Below, piece after piece: positions 33,978 to 43,030 of a DNA stretch of 64,000 bases. Each line of letters begins with the position of its first letter. The first letter of the stretch is position 1. Origin of the DNA: Armatimonadota bacterium. GTDB taxonomy: Bacteria > Armatimonadota > Fimbriimonadia > Fimbriimonadales > ATM1. The stretch spans positions 1 through 64,000 of the forward strand of contig QEUM01000005.1 in the NCBI GenBank assembly GCA_003577165.1, in the 5' to 3' direction. The notes under the pieces were generated by a model. It was not told the origin of the DNA. It saw only the letters and a program-made list of their open reading frames with translations, and did not search any database. The translations under genes were made by a program, and so were the position numbers.

Positions 33978-34679
33978 CTACTCCCCTGGCTTCGGATCGA
34001 AGTTCGTCAGCCAGTGCCAGTAGTACTCGAGGACTGCGACGCACTCCGCTTGGCGTTCGCGCGGCAAGAGAGGCAGGATCTTGTCGAAGTTCGTCATCGC
34101 GCGGCGGTTCACAGTGAGGATGTCCTTCCAAGCGACTCCCCGCGCTGCCAGGTCCTTCCGCTCCGCTTCGGTGATCGTCCCGTTTTCGCCGAGGCGCTTT
34201 CTGATCCAGCCGATCAGGTCGAACATGCGCATCCGTCTCTCGAGATTCGGAATGTCGACCGGCCGGGTGTTGATGAGGATCAGCGTATAGAACAGGCTTT
34301 CATCGGCGACGACCGCTCGCGCGCTCGCATGCGTGTACATCGTTCCGCCACCCGCATACAGGGACTGCACTTGGATGGCGTCCTGCCGGAACTGCACGTA
34401 GAGTTCCTTGTACTTGAGGATTCGATCTCGGTCCGGCGCCTGCAGATCCTTCACCGCAGCGTCATTTCGCTCTTTAAGGCACGAGCCGTAGACCCTGGCC
34501 GCAGCATCCTGGCTCGCCTCGCTCGAGTCGGCCTTTTGCTGCGTGTAGTAAGTCGTCCACTGCTCGGGGGACATGGCGAGAATCTCCTCGCACGACTTTC
34601 CAAGCCGTCCCTCGGCGCCCTGCGCCAGGGCACTGCCGGCGATCGCTGCGACGGCAAGCGCCGTACAAAACCTGTTCAT
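33978..34679 (-). CDS. secreted protein, unknown
   Basis: A 233-aa protein with signal peptide MNRFCTALAVAAIAGSALAQ. The ATG at 34679 has AAGGAGACGAATCTT just upstream, so I prefer it to the in-frame start at 34709. The mature protein is helix-rich with Cys in LGKSCEEILAMSPEQW and YGSCLKERND and a C-terminal YYWHWLTNFDP. No family or catalytic motif is recognised. It is divergent from the GT9 gene. Confidence 0.65.
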   Translation of the reverse strand: MNRFCTALAVAAIAGSALAQGAEGRLGKSCEEILAMSPEQWTTYYTQQKADSSEASQDAAARVYGSCLKERNDAAVKDLQAPDRDRILKYKELYVQFRQDAIQVQSLYAGGGTMYTHASARAVVADESLFYTLILINTRPVDIPNLERRMRMFDLIGWIRKRLGENGTITEAERKDLAARGVAWKDILTVNRRAMTNFDKILPLLPRERQAECVAVLEYYWHWLTNFDPKPGE

Positions 34680-34750
34680 AAGATTCGTCTCCTTTAGGGA
34701 TTCCCCCACAAGTTCGGGACGTGTGGGACTCCCTTATGTTTCCTCTTTGC

Positions 34751-34756
34751 TACAAT
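34751..34756 (+). promoter_or_regulatory. -10 element TACAAT, leaderless type
   Basis: TACAAT sits eight bases before the GTG at 34765. No Shine-Dalgarno sequence is present, so transcription probably starts at or next to the start codon. No clear -35 element is visible. Confidence 0.5.
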
Positions 34757-34764
34757 CGCGGCCC

Positions 34765-35832
34765 GTGCAAAGATTTACAGGTCAGCACCTTGGCCAGCGG
34801 CCGCGAGTCGCGCTGATGGCCAACGACGCTCTCGGCAATTTTGCCATCTGCACGCCGATCGCCCGCGCGTTTCACTCGCTGTATCCCGGACTCACGCTCG
34901 ACTTTTACGGCGGGACGAGGACGGAGGAGCTGGAAGTCCCGCTTGTCGGCCCCGATGGGCTGTTCTGCTGGCGTTGCTCGGCTCACGGCGCGGAGCCTTC
35001 CGAGGTCTTCGCGAAGGGTCTTGCCCGGGCGCACGAGTTGGGCGGCTACGACCTGGTCCTTAACATCGAGGCTGGAGGGCTGAATCGGGCGCTCGCCGCG
35101 GCTATCGGAAGTGGGGCCCATGTGTGCGGCCCCTGCCTCTCTCCGGACGGGAGGAAGGAATGGGACTACCCGGACGACTCTCGCGGAGACCTGTGGCGGG
35201 ACAAGGAGTGGGTCTCCGCTGAACTCGTGGCGCGCTACCCCTTCCTGCAGACGGGATTCATCGCCGAAGTCTTCCTGAGGCTGGCCTACGTCGAACCATT
35301 GCCCGACGCGGAGTGGCCGGGGGGCGTCCCGAAGTACCTGTTTCCGCGCGACGCGCCTGCGATCCCCGTCCCTGACGTCTTGATCGCGACGGGCGGCACG
35401 CTGCCGTCGAAACTCTGGCCGAAGGAGAATTGGATCGAACTGGCGACTCGGCTCCGCGCTGCCGGCCTCTCGGTCGGGCTGTTGGGGGCGCCTCCCAAGA
35501 GGCAGGCAGCCTTCTACCACTCAGCGAGCGACGAGGACGCCCTCGTCGAGGCTGCGCTCGTGGCTGACCTACGAGGCAAACTGACTCTTCCCCAAGTCGT
35601 GGGAGCCGTTGCCGCTTGCCGCCTGCTGGTGACTATTGACAACGGAATCCTCCACTTCGGCGCTGCGTTCGACGTGCCTACGGTCGGCCTCTACAGGCCA
35701 GAGGTGCAGAGGCTGTGGGCGCCGCCCAATCCGAACTTGACGAAGGTTTGCCCGGAGGGGGGAACCGTCGCGGACCTTCCGTTCGATGCTGTTTGGCGGG
35801 CGGTCGAAGGTCGGCTGACCTCCGTCGCTTAG
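34765..35832 (+). CDS. GT9 family glycosyltransferase (heptosyltransferase-like)
   Basis: About 355 aa from GTG 34765; ATG 34816 is a shorter option. The fold is GT-B: N-terminal RVALMANDALGNFAICTPIARAFHSLYPGLTLDFYGG, and a C-terminal nucleotide-sugar half with VPDVLIATGGTLPSKLWPKENWIELATRLRAAGLSVGLLG, LTLPQVVGAVAACRLLVTIDNGILHFGAAFDVPTVGLY. This matches glycosyltransferase family 9, which adds heptose to lipid A core or related surface glycans. Cys-rich WRCSAHG is an unusual insertion. It overlaps the convergent L,D-transpeptidase by exactly four bases. Confidence 0.87.
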   Translation: MQRFTGQHLGQRPRVALMANDALGNFAICTPIARAFHSLYPGLTLDFYGGTRTEELEVPLVGPDGLFCWRCSAHGAEPSEVFAKGLARAHELGGYDLVLNIEAGGLNRALAAAIGSGAHVCGPCLSPDGRKEWDYPDDSRGDLWRDKEWVSAELVARYPFLQTGFIAEVFLRLAYVEPLPDAEWPGGVPKYLFPRDAPAIPVPDVLIATGGTLPSKLWPKENWIELATRLRAAGLSVGLLGAPPKRQAAFYHSASDEDALVEAALVADLRGKLTLPQVVGAVAACRLLVTIDNGILHFGAAFDVPTVGLYRPEVQRLWAPPNPNLTKVCPEGGTVADLPFDAVWRAVEGRLTSVA

Positions 35833-36275
35833 TCGATTTTTACAACCAGGCCAACTTCGGCCCACTCAAAGAGTTTCGGCGCGTCCGAGTACTTCAGGCG
35901 GATGCACCCGTGTGAGGCCGGATAACGAGGGACGCTCTTGTGCGCGTGGATCGCAATCCTCTTTCGTCTGCCGTTTACGACGATGTCGAGACAGAGAGAC
36001 CATGGGATGGGCACGCTTCCGTACTCCGGCAGCGCGCGGTTGTATCGCCGCTTCTGGCGGATCGGCCACTCGCCTTCTGGAGTCGCGTTGTTCCGGCCCG
36101 TGGAGCACTGGAATTCGAACTTGAGGGTATCGCCCTCAAATGCCCGGAGCATCTGGGCCTCAAGGTCCACCTCGATCCGCTTCTCGACTTTCGGCTCAAG
36201 ACCCGGATCCGGCTTGGGCTTCGGGAGGGGGACCTCCTGCGCGGAAAACAACAGAACGACCGCTGCAAGAATCAT
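35829..36275 (-). CDS. L,D-transpeptidase (YkuD domain)
   Basis: A 148-aa exported enzyme with an N-terminal signal (MILAAVVLLFSAQEVPLPKP) and a short Pro/Lys linker. The YkuD catalytic motif HxxxxxxxxxxSHGCIRL is intact with the nucleophile Cys124 and His at about 110. It forms 3-3 cross-links in peptidoglycan or attaches proteins to it. Length is short for the family, meaning a bare catalytic domain without LysM or peptidoglycan-binding modules. Tail-to-tail overlap of four bases with the GT9 gene. Confidence 0.9.
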   Translation of the reverse strand: MILAAVVLLFSAQEVPLPKPKPDPGLEPKVEKRIEVDLEAQMLRAFEGDTLKFEFQCSTGRNNATPEGEWPIRQKRRYNRALPEYGSVPIPWSLCLDIVVNGRRKRIAIHAHKSVPRYPASHGCIRLKYSDAPKLFEWAEVGLVVKID

Positions 36276-36452
36276 CGTTTGCGAACCAACTCCTCTCTCT
36301 CCGGCGGCGGTTGACCCCTCGGATCGCGTCCCCTCGCCTGCCTCGATTATGTGCTGATTCGCGCCCCTTCCTTACGGAAAAGCGTGCGCTCGGCCTGCGA
36401 ACCGCAAGCGACTTGACGTGCGCTTCCACCCGGTAGACTCTATCAGGTCGCG

Positions 36453-37043
36453 ATGGAACTTCGGCAAAAGGCATGGGACCTGTTGTGCGCCCACACGAAG
36501 TCGGAGTCGCTCCGCAGGCACTGCCTCGGGGTTGAGTGCGCCATGAGGTGGTACGCCCGAAGGCATGCCCAAGATGAAGAGCTATGGGGCGTTGTCGGCC
36601 TGCTCCACGACTTCGATTACGAAGGACATCCTGACGAACACCCCGAATGGGGCATGCGTCTCTTAGGGCAGGAAGGTTGGGATCCGGTGATCATACGCGC
36701 CGTCGGTTCGCATAACAGCAGGCTCGGCATTTCGCGCGAGTCGAGCCTGGAGAAGCATCTCTTCGCCTGTGATGAGTTGAGCGGCTTCATCATGGCCGTC
36801 ACGTACGTGCGACCGTCGAAGAGCATTTACGAAGTCGAGGTGGGAAGCGTCCTCAAGAAACTCAAACAGCCGGCCTTTGCAGCCGGGGTAAGTCGCGACG
36901 AAGTCTACGAGGGCGCAGAGGGCATCAGCCTTCCGCTTGAACAACACATTTCCAACGTCATCGAGGCGTTTCGCGAGAACGCTGAAAATCTTGGGATCGC
37001 GGGCGTTCCGGCGACTCATGCAAACGGAGTGGATCAAAGGTGA
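36453..37043 (+). CDS. HD-domain phosphohydrolase-like protein
   Basis: A 196-aa HD/HDIG-type protein. Metal ligands are visible as His23 (RRHCLGVE) and the HD pair in [19 protein letters not shown] (about 51-67), with a later His in [13 protein letters not shown] and an Asp in [20 protein letters not shown]. Such proteins hydrolyse nucleotides or cyclic dinucleotides, or handle RNA. It overlaps the start of a receiver-like protein by four bases (GTGA), so the two are coupled and may form a signalling pair. Confidence 0.85.
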   Translation: MELRQKAWDLLCAHTKSESLRRHCLGVECAMRWYARRHAQDEELWGVVGLLHDFDYEGHPDEHPEWGMRLLGQEGWDPVIIRAVGSHNSRLGISRESSLEKHLFACDELSGFIMAVTYVRPSKSIYEVEVGSVLKKLKQPAFAAGVSRDEVYEGAEGISLPLEQHISNVIEAFRENAENLGIAGVPATHANGVDQR

Positions 37044-37405
37044 AGATCGTTTTCATTTGTCGCGAAGAGGATTTGATCTCCGAAGCCAAGACGGCCTTTG
37101 AGAAAACGGACAACCTGGTGGTTTGCGAGCAGTGGTCCGACGGACTCAACGCATGCGAGGGGGCGGAACTCCTCATCGTGGACCTGCTTGCGACATTGGA
37201 ACAGCCACACAAGATTGCAGGCTATGAAAACTTCGCGCTGGCCAAGATGGCTCATCCGATCGCGAAAGACGTTCCCCTCGTGCTCATCTCCCCCCCGGAA
37301 GACTACGACCTGGACAGCATGGTGGGCTGGCCTGGATTCGTGTTCGGCCACGTCCGAAGGCCGGTGACTTGGAAGATCTTCCGTCGGATCTCGACTTGGG
37401 TTTAG
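37040..37405 (+). CDS. degenerate receiver-like domain protein
   Basis: A 121-aa protein from a GTG that overlaps the HD-protein stop (GTGA). Its layout follows a receiver fold: [11 protein letters not shown] strand, [13 protein letters not shown] with an Asp at the phosphoacceptor position, [13 protein letters not shown] and a final [18 protein letters not shown] helix. The usual acidic pair and the Lys-Pro of the phosphorylation site are altered (REED, RRP), so phosphorylation is doubtful. It probably acts as a protein-interaction module for the HD protein. Ends in an exact four-base overlap with the MutL-type gene. Confidence 0.65.
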   Translation: MKIVFICREEDLISEAKTAFEKTDNLVVCEQWSDGLNACEGAELLIVDLLATLEQPHKIAGYENFALAKMAHPIAKDVPLVLISPPEDYDLDSMVGWPGFVFGHVRRPVTWKIFRRISTWV

Positions 37406-39273
37406 ACGGCTGCTGTTTCCAGACGCCGGAGTCCAAACGCGTCGAGCGCTCGGCCTATCCACTCGATACGCTCCGCAGAATTCGAAGGAAGCGCGAGGGG
37501 CCGGCCCCTGCAGTCGATCACGAGGCCGATCAATCCCGATTCGAAGCGCTCCCCACCGACGTGCGCGCTCGATGAAGAGTGGGCCGTCACCTTTCTTCCT
37601 TTGCCCGCTCCCACGTCGAAGCCCCTTGCGGGTTCGATCTCGATCTTATCGAGGCCGGGATCGACTGGAACGACCTTGATCTCGCCATAGGCCACCGAAA
37701 CGTTGAGGCCGGAACCCGTGACGGTTACGCAAGGCTCGCCCGGCTTTCCGGTTCCAACGGGAGCGATGCAGGTTCCGATCTTGACGAGGCAGTCCCGTTC
37801 GAAAACCTGCTCCGCTGCCTTCGGATGATGCTCGCTCAAGACGCCGAGGTGAGGCATCATGAAGATCGAGTCCACTGTGAGTATCGTGACGCCCTCGGGC
37901 TGGTAGGCGTCCACCATCATGAGCGCGGATTGCCTACGGTCCGGAGCGTGGCTGAGTACGCCACCCGATCCGATGATCATGTCAAGTTCCATCATGCGGA
38001 CGAGCGTCTGTCCCGATGCTTCCTGACTTAGAGCCTGCCCGATGTCCCGCTGCTGTTGAATTCCTACCAGCCCTCTTGCCAGGCTCTTGTGGTGTTCGAA
38101 CGCCAGCCTCATCGCTTCCCTTGCAACCGCATGCTCGATGAGCAGGTCGGCGTACGTTTGTGGGATGGTCACGGGCCGAATCATCTTGTTGCGCAAACGA
38201 TTTCGGAGGTCGAACGGGTCCATCTCAAACGGAAGCCAACGCGCGATGTTCTCGGTTCCCGCTTCCTTGAGGACGTTACAAATGCTGTAACTCATGCCGA
38301 GGTTCGCCGACACGGTTCGATTGTAAATCCCGCTGAAGACGGAGAAGATGTCCGTGGTGGCGCCGCCGATGTCCACTCCCAGCAGGTTGATGCCACGCGA
38401 GCGCGCATAGCTTTCCATCAGTTTGCCGACAGCATTCGGCGTCGCCATGATCTCTTCGCTGGTCCAGTCAATCAGTTTGCTGTAGCCTGGCGCTTGCTGC
38501 ATGACGTGCTCGAGGAACAGCTCATGGATCGCTTCCCTCGCGGGTCCGAGGTTTTCGCGATCGAGTGTCGGACGAATGTTGTCGACCACCTTTACTTCGA
38601 TGGACTCGCCGATTTCATGGGCTACATGCTCTCTCGCTTCCTTGTTGCCAGCGAAGATCACGGGAAGTCTCATATCACCGAAGCGCGGCTTGGGATCGGC
38701 GCGCTTGATGACTTCCGCCATCGCGATGAGGTGATCCTTCGTACCCCCGTCGGTTCCGCCGGACATGAGAATGATGTCGGGTCGCAGCTGCCTCAACCGC
38801 TCGACGCGCTGAAACTCCTTTCTCCCATCGTCCACCGCGAGCGTGTCCATGAGAATCGCGCCTGCGCCGAGCGCGGCGCGCTCTGCGCTCTCAGCGCTCA
38901 TGGCGCGCACGACGCCGGCAACCATCATTTGAAGGCCCCCACCCGCCGACGAAGTGCTGAGATAGATGTCAGCCGCCTCGTCAGGATCGTGCCGCGCATC
39001 CAGGATGTGCCCGCCCTTCATGAGCCGCCACACCCGGTTGTCCTTGAGGAGAACTCGCTTCGTTCCGAGTTTCGCTTCGGCGACTTCTTCCAATTCTCGA
39101 ACCGCGTTCAACACGCCAGCGGTTACATCTTCGAACGGCTTCTCGACGGTAGTCGGCGCTTCGCCTCGCGCTACGAGGCGGTATTCACCCTCAGGGGTGC
39201 ACTCGATGAGAATGGCCTTCGTGGTCGTAGACCCGCAGTCAGTTGCGACGATTCGTTTGATGTCTTCGTACAT
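37402..39273 (-). CDS. MutL/GlmL-type ASKHA protein (glutamate-mutase-linked family)
   Basis: About 623 aa from ATG 39273 (GTG 39294 is an upstream option). The two phosphate loops of the ASKHA ATPase fold are ATDCGSTTTKAILIE at the N-terminus and GVDIGGATTDIFSVF near residue 300. SGGTDGGTKDHLIAMAEVI and FAGNKEAREHVA are hallmarks of the GlmL/MutL family, originally found with B12-dependent glutamate mutase as a reactivating or chaperone factor. No mutase subunits (GlmE, GlmS) or other B12 mutase are adjacent, so the partner is unknown. Confidence 0.85.
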   Translation of the reverse strand: MYEDIKRIVATDCGSTTTKAILIECTPEGEYRLVARGEAPTTVEKPFEDVTAGVLNAVRELEEVAEAKLGTKRVLLKDNRVWRLMKGGHILDARHDPDEAADIYLSTSSAGGGLQMMVAGVVRAMSAESAERAALGAGAILMDTLAVDDGRKEFQRVERLRQLRPDIILMSGGTDGGTKDHLIAMAEVIKRADPKPRFGDMRLPVIFAGNKEAREHVAHEIGESIEVKVVDNIRPTLDRENLGPAREAIHELFLEHVMQQAPGYSKLIDWTSEEIMATPNAVGKLMESYARSRGINLLGVDIGGATTDIFSVFSGIYNRTVSANLGMSYSICNVLKEAGTENIARWLPFEMDPFDLRNRLRNKMIRPVTIPQTYADLLIEHAVAREAMRLAFEHHKSLARGLVGIQQQRDIGQALSQEASGQTLVRMMELDMIIGSGGVLSHAPDRRQSALMMVDAYQPEGVTILTVDSIFMMPHLGVLSEHHPKAAEQVFERDCLVKIGTCIAPVGTGKPGEPCVTVTGSGLNVSVAYGEIKVVPVDPGLDKIEIEPARGFDVGAGKGRKVTAHSSSSAHVGGERFESGLIGLVIDCRGRPLALPSNSAERIEWIGRALDAFGLRRLETAAV

Positions 39274-39336
39274 GATTTCCCGTGGACGCGCCACGCGCGG
39301 CGCAGTTGGTGAGTGGAGTGCGGATTCTATCCCAAA

Positions 39337-39624
39337 CTACAGTCCGCCGAAGAGCTTCTCGAATCGCTCTGCTGCCGCAACGTCCTTGTCTGTGACGCCT
39401 CCCTCGGAATGGGTCCAGAGCACGATGACGACCGTACGCCAGCGGAGGTCCAGGTCCGGGTGGTGGTCGTGGACTTCAGCGAGGTAACTGCACGCGGCGG
39501 CAAAAAGCGAGGCAAGAGAGTGGCTGTCGAAGCGATATTCCCGCCACAGGCGGCCGTCTCGAACTTCCCAGTTCGGGAGGTCCCCCAGCAGCCGGCCGAT
39601 CTCGTCAGAGGTGAACTTCCCCAT
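39337..39624 (-). CDS. phhB: 4a-hydroxytetrahydrobiopterin dehydratase
   Basis: A 95-aa pterin-4a-carbinolamine dehydratase. The active-site signature VHDHHPDLDLRWRTVVIVLWTHSEGGVTDKD (about 51-81) carries the three His of the family. N-terminal NWEVRDGRLWREYRFDSH is standard. It recycles pterin cofactor for aromatic amino acid hydroxylases or acts in folate/molybdopterin metabolism. No phenylalanine hydroxylase is nearby. Confidence 0.93.
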   Translation of the reverse strand: MGKFTSDEIGRLLGDLPNWEVRDGRLWREYRFDSHSLASLFAAACSYLAEVHDHHPDLDLRWRTVVIVLWTHSEGGVTDKDVAAAERFEKLFGGL

Positions 39625-39702
39625 TAGGGGTTGGGTTTACCTTTGAGGGAGGCCTCTGCGCAAAGGTGCCGCGGGATATGCGGCAGAATCAGCGCCGGGC
39701 TG

Positions 39703-40368
39703 ATGGAATCTTTCGACGGACTGTTCGAATCGGCGACGCTCGTTGCTGCGGCCGAGCTTCTGATGAAACTGGGACTCGGGGTTCTCGTCGGCGGAGCCAT
39801 CGGCTGGGAGCGAGAGACCCACGGCCATCCGGCAGGAGTGCGCACCCACATGCTCCTTTGCCTCGGCGTCGTGCTGTTCTCTGAGGTGAGCAAGTCTTTC
39901 GGCGGAGATCCCGGCCGGATTGCCGCGCAGATTGTCACGGGAGTCGGCTTCCTCGGCGCGGGAGCGATTCTGAGGACCGGTCTGGAAATCCGAGGTCTGA
40001 CCACGGCGGCATCCCTATGGGCGGTCGCTGGGATCAGCATGGCCGTCTCTGCTGGGCACCAGTTCTATTGGGTGGCGATCGCCTCGACCTTCCTCGCCCT
40101 CTTCACCCTCTCCGTGGTTGACAATTTCGAGCGAAGGTTCGCCCCCCAGGCCCAAGGGTTCGAGTGCAGGGTCGTGCTGCCCGACGCGGCCTCATTAGCC
40201 CGATGCCTCGAGGAGATCGAGCGAACTGGCTCCGGAATCCGCGAAATGAGGCTCACGCGGCTCGGAGAGAGCCGACTCGAGGTCACGTTCCGGGTCACGG
40301 GTGGACGCCGGCCACAGGTGCTTCAGGCGATCGAGTCCTGTCAGGCGGAGTCGGTCGAAATCGTGTGA
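39703..40368 (+). CDS. MgtC/SapB family membrane protein
   Basis: A 221-aa protein from ATG 39703. The N-terminal half has four to five helices with the MgtC signature LGVLVGGAIGWERETHGHPAGVRTHMLL and ITGVGFLGAGAILR (QIVTGVGFLGAGAIL here), then TTAASLWAVAGISMAVSAG. The C-terminal ~75 residues form a cytosolic ACT-like domain (CRVVLPDAASLARCLEEIERTGSGIREMRL). MgtC proteins are linked to magnesium limitation and phosphate/ATP homeostasis. A PEP carboxykinase gene follows 66 bp downstream on the same strand. Confidence 0.9.
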   Translation: MESFDGLFESATLVAAAELLMKLGLGVLVGGAIGWERETHGHPAGVRTHMLLCLGVVLFSEVSKSFGGDPGRIAAQIVTGVGFLGAGAILRTGLEIRGLTTAASLWAVAGISMAVSAGHQFYWVAIASTFLALFTLSVVDNFERRFAPQAQGFECRVVLPDAASLARCLEEIERTGSGIREMRLTRLGESRLEVTFRVTGGRRPQVLQAIESCQAESVEIV

Positions 40369-40434
40369 CGAAAAGGTAGAATCTCGAAGCCTCAAAGCGC
40401 AATCTTGCGCAGCGGAATCAAAGGAGATCCCGAA

Positions 40435-41973
40435 TTGGCAAGTACTGCTTTACCGTCAACTCATTTCGACCTTACGACCGCGAAAGAGCTTCACGTTAAC
40501 CTTCCGATCGCAGAACTCATCGAATGCGCAGTGCGTGGCGGCGAGGGAGTTCTCGCCTCAAATGGAGCCCTCGTTACGCGCACCGGCAAGTACACCGGCC
40601 GAACGCCAAAAGACAAGGCCGTCGTTCGCGAGCCGAACTCCGAAAACCACATCTGGTGGGAGAACAACCGCGAGTTCGATCCAATTCATTTCGCCTCGCT
40701 AAAGAGAAAAGTCGCAGAGTTTCTGCACGATAAGCGCCTTTACGTCGTTGACACTTTCGGCGGCGCCGATCCCCGCTACCGCATTCGTGCACGCTTTATC
40801 GTTCAGAGGGCCTGGCACGCAGCGTTCATCAAGACCCTGTTGATTCGGCCCACAAGAGACGAACTCGAAGATTTCGAACCGGACTGGACGATCGTGGATG
40901 TTTGCGATCTCAAGGCCGACCCTGCGCAAGATGGAACGGTCGGCGAAGCGTTCATCGTGTTGAATTTCGCAGAGAAGTTAGTGCTCATCGGCGGCACGGA
41001 GTACGCAGGGGAGATGAAGAAGTCCGTCTTCACGATCCTGAACTACTTGTTACCGATGGAAGGCGTGCTCAGCATGCACTGCTCGGCAAACATTGGGAGT
41101 CGTGGAGACACGGCTCTCTTTTTTGGATTGAGCGGCACCGGCAAAACGACGCTGAGCGCTGACCCTGAGCGAAGGCTAATCGGTGATGACGAGCACGGGT
41201 GGTCCGAGGAAGGCATTTTCAATTTCGAAGGCGGCTGCTACGCAAAGTGCATCCGGCTCTCAAAGGAGTACGAGCCGCAGATCTGGAATGCGATCCGATT
41301 TGGAAGCGTTCTCGAGAACGTCATCTTGGACAATGACCGACATCCCGATTACGACGACGGCACGATCACTGAGAACACTCGGTGCTCTTATCCGGTCGAG
41401 TTCATCGACGGCGCCGTGATTCCGAGCGTGGGCGGGCATCCGAGGAACATCTGCTTTTTGACCGCCGACGCGTTCGGCGTCCTGCCTCCGATCAGCCGAT
41501 TGACCCCGCACCAGGCGATGGAGCAGTTCCTTCTCGGATACACGGCGAAGGTCGCCGGTACCGAGGCGGGAGTGAAGGAACCAAGCGCGACATTCAGTAC
41601 CTGTTTCGGCGCCCCCTTCTTGCCGCTTCGCCCGAAGGTCTACGCGGACATGCTCGGGAAGAAGATCGCCCAGCACGGCGCAACGGTCTGGCTGGTCAAC
41701 ACAGGTTGGACCGGCGGGCCCTACGGTGTGGGACAGCGCATGAACATCCATCACACGCGATCGATGGTGAAGGCTGCTCTAAACGGCGAGTTGGAGCAGG
41801 TGCCGTACGTTTCCGATCCCGTGTTCGGGTTGAGCATCCCGCAGGAGTGCCCGAACGTCCCTGTGGAAGTCCTGAATCCTCGAGACACCTGGGCCGACAA
41901 GGCCGCCTACGACGCGAAAGCGAGGGAATTGAAGGCCATGTTCGACGCCCAGTTGGAAAAGATCAGCCGCTGA
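40435..41973 (+). CDS. pckA: phosphoenolpyruvate carboxykinase (ATP)
   Basis: A 512-aa enzyme from a TTG start eight bases after AAAGGAG; an upstream TTG (40405) lacks such a site. It decarboxylates and phosphorylates oxaloacetate to PEP in gluconeogenesis. The signature [12 protein letters not shown]-loop, the kinase-1a region [15 protein letters not shown] and the DDEHGW metal motif are present, with [26 protein letters not shown] for substrate binding and the C-terminal [15 protein letters not shown]. Length and motifs are those of the ATP-dependent type. Confidence 0.96.
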   Translation: MASTALPSTHFDLTTAKELHVNLPIAELIECAVRGGEGVLASNGALVTRTGKYTGRTPKDKAVVREPNSENHIWWENNREFDPIHFASLKRKVAEFLHDKRLYVVDTFGGADPRYRIRARFIVQRAWHAAFIKTLLIRPTRDELEDFEPDWTIVDVCDLKADPAQDGTVGEAFIVLNFAEKLVLIGGTEYAGEMKKSVFTILNYLLPMEGVLSMHCSANIGSRGDTALFFGLSGTGKTTLSADPERRLIGDDEHGWSEEGIFNFEGGCYAKCIRLSKEYEPQIWNAIRFGSVLENVILDNDRHPDYDDGTITENTRCSYPVEFIDGAVIPSVGGHPRNICFLTADAFGVLPPISRLTPHQAMEQFLLGYTAKVAGTEAGVKEPSATFSTCFGAPFLPLRPKVYADMLGKKIAQHGATVWLVNTGWTGGPYGVGQRMNIHHTRSMVKAALNGELEQVPYVSDPVFGLSIPQECPNVPVEVLNPRDTWADKAAYDAKARELKAMFDAQLEKISR

Positions 41974-42021
41974 CGGCCTCTGTTCCCGCCCCGAGGAACC
42001 GGGCAAAATCGTAACTGACAC

Positions 42022-42798
42022 ATGGATGCAGGATTGTCCGGGACGGATTGGGTGCTTCTGTCCCTTGTCGCCGCGCTCGCCGGCGCCTTTGGATCCCTGT
42101 TTGGAATCGGCGGCGGCATCGTCCTCGTGCCGATCCTAATCGCATTCTTCGGCATCGACACAGAACTGGCAAGGAGCGCGAGCCTCGTCGCAGTGTCTGT
42201 CACGAGCATGGCCGGGAGTCTCGTCTACCTCCGAGAAGGTGTGACAGACCTTGACTCCGCGAGTTTTCTTCAGCTTCCCACGGCAATCGGCGCAGTACTT
42301 GGCGCGCTCCTGGGAGGAGTCATTGACCCGCGAGCCATCAAGATTGGGTTTGCTTGCGTGATTCTCTTCGTGTCGTATCGGCTGATCCGCCACGCGACAC
42401 TGAAGCCGCGCACCGGCCCGCCGACGAAGTCGGAGTGGGGATTTGCTCTCTTGGCGTGCCTGTCAGCCGGAATTCTGAGTTCACTTCTTGGGGTGGGGGG
42501 CGGCCTCGTCTTCGTCCCCACACTCACCATGCTGCTGCACCGTGGGGCGCGCGAATCCTCGGCGACGAGCACCTATCTGATCGGGCTGACAGGCGCGGCG
42601 AGCGCACTCATCTATGCAAAGGCCGGCCACATGGACTACGCTCTCACGGCCCCCGTCGCCCTCGGGATTCTCATCGGCGCACAAGTCGGAGCGCGAGTGT
42701 CCAAGCACATCCCTGCGCAGAAGCTAAGTTACGCGTTTGCAGGCGTGATGGTCGTCAACGCAGTTCTCTTGGTGAACAAGGCGGTGCAGGGTGCATAA
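42022..42798 (+). CDS. TauE/SafE family sulfite/anion exporter-like protein
   Basis: A 258-aa protein with eight predicted transmembrane helices in two related halves. Each half begins with a Gly-rich signature: AGAFGSLFGIGGGIVLVPIL (about 20-40) and GILSSLLGVGGGLVFVPTL (about 150-170), the duplicated TauE/SafE motif. Family members export sulfite, sulfoacetate or other anions. The start has no Shine-Dalgarno; a GTAACT lies five bases upstream. The stop overlaps the next small gene by eight bases. Confidence 0.88.
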   Translation: MDAGLSGTDWVLLSLVAALAGAFGSLFGIGGGIVLVPILIAFFGIDTELARSASLVAVSVTSMAGSLVYLREGVTDLDSASFLQLPTAIGAVLGALLGGVIDPRAIKIGFACVILFVSYRLIRHATLKPRTGPPTKSEWGFALLACLSAGILSSLLGVGGGLVFVPTLTMLLHRGARESSATSTYLIGLTGAASALIYAKAGHMDYALTAPVALGILIGAQVGARVSKHIPAQKLSYAFAGVMVVNAVLLVNKAVQGA

Positions 42799-43030
42799 GC
42801 AGAGAGTCGGAGTTCTCACGTTTATCGTACTCGCGGCTGGGCTGCTGGCCTTCGTCGCGCTCCTTCCCTTCCCTGGAACCTCGCGGACTTGCATTCAGAT
42901 TACGATGTGGACTCCTATCGCGGCGTCCGCTTCGACGTCTCTCGAGTTGCTCCTGCGCAAGAAGATATGGTCGGGGCTGAGTCTGTTGGCAGCAATCTGC
43001 GTCGTGGTTGCGTCTGTGGAGTTCTCTTGA
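42791..43030 (+). CDS. small membrane protein, unknown
   Basis: A 79-aa protein from a GTG start that overlaps the TauE-type gene by eight bases. Two transmembrane helices are evident (VLTFIVLAAGLLAFVALLP and IWSGLSLLAAICVVVASVEF), separated by a short loop with one Cys. Its stop codon overlaps the ispE start (TTGA). The tight coupling on both sides argues that it is genuinely translated. No family recognised. Confidence 0.6.
   Translation: MHKQRVGVLTFIVLAAGLLAFVALLPFPGTSRTCIQITMWTPIAASASTSLELLLRKKIWSGLSLLAAICVVVASVEFS

Noticed and set aside
38056-39312. 418-codon plus-strand reading frame
   Set aside because: Antisense shadow of the MutL/GlmL-type gene, which has intact ASKHA motifs.
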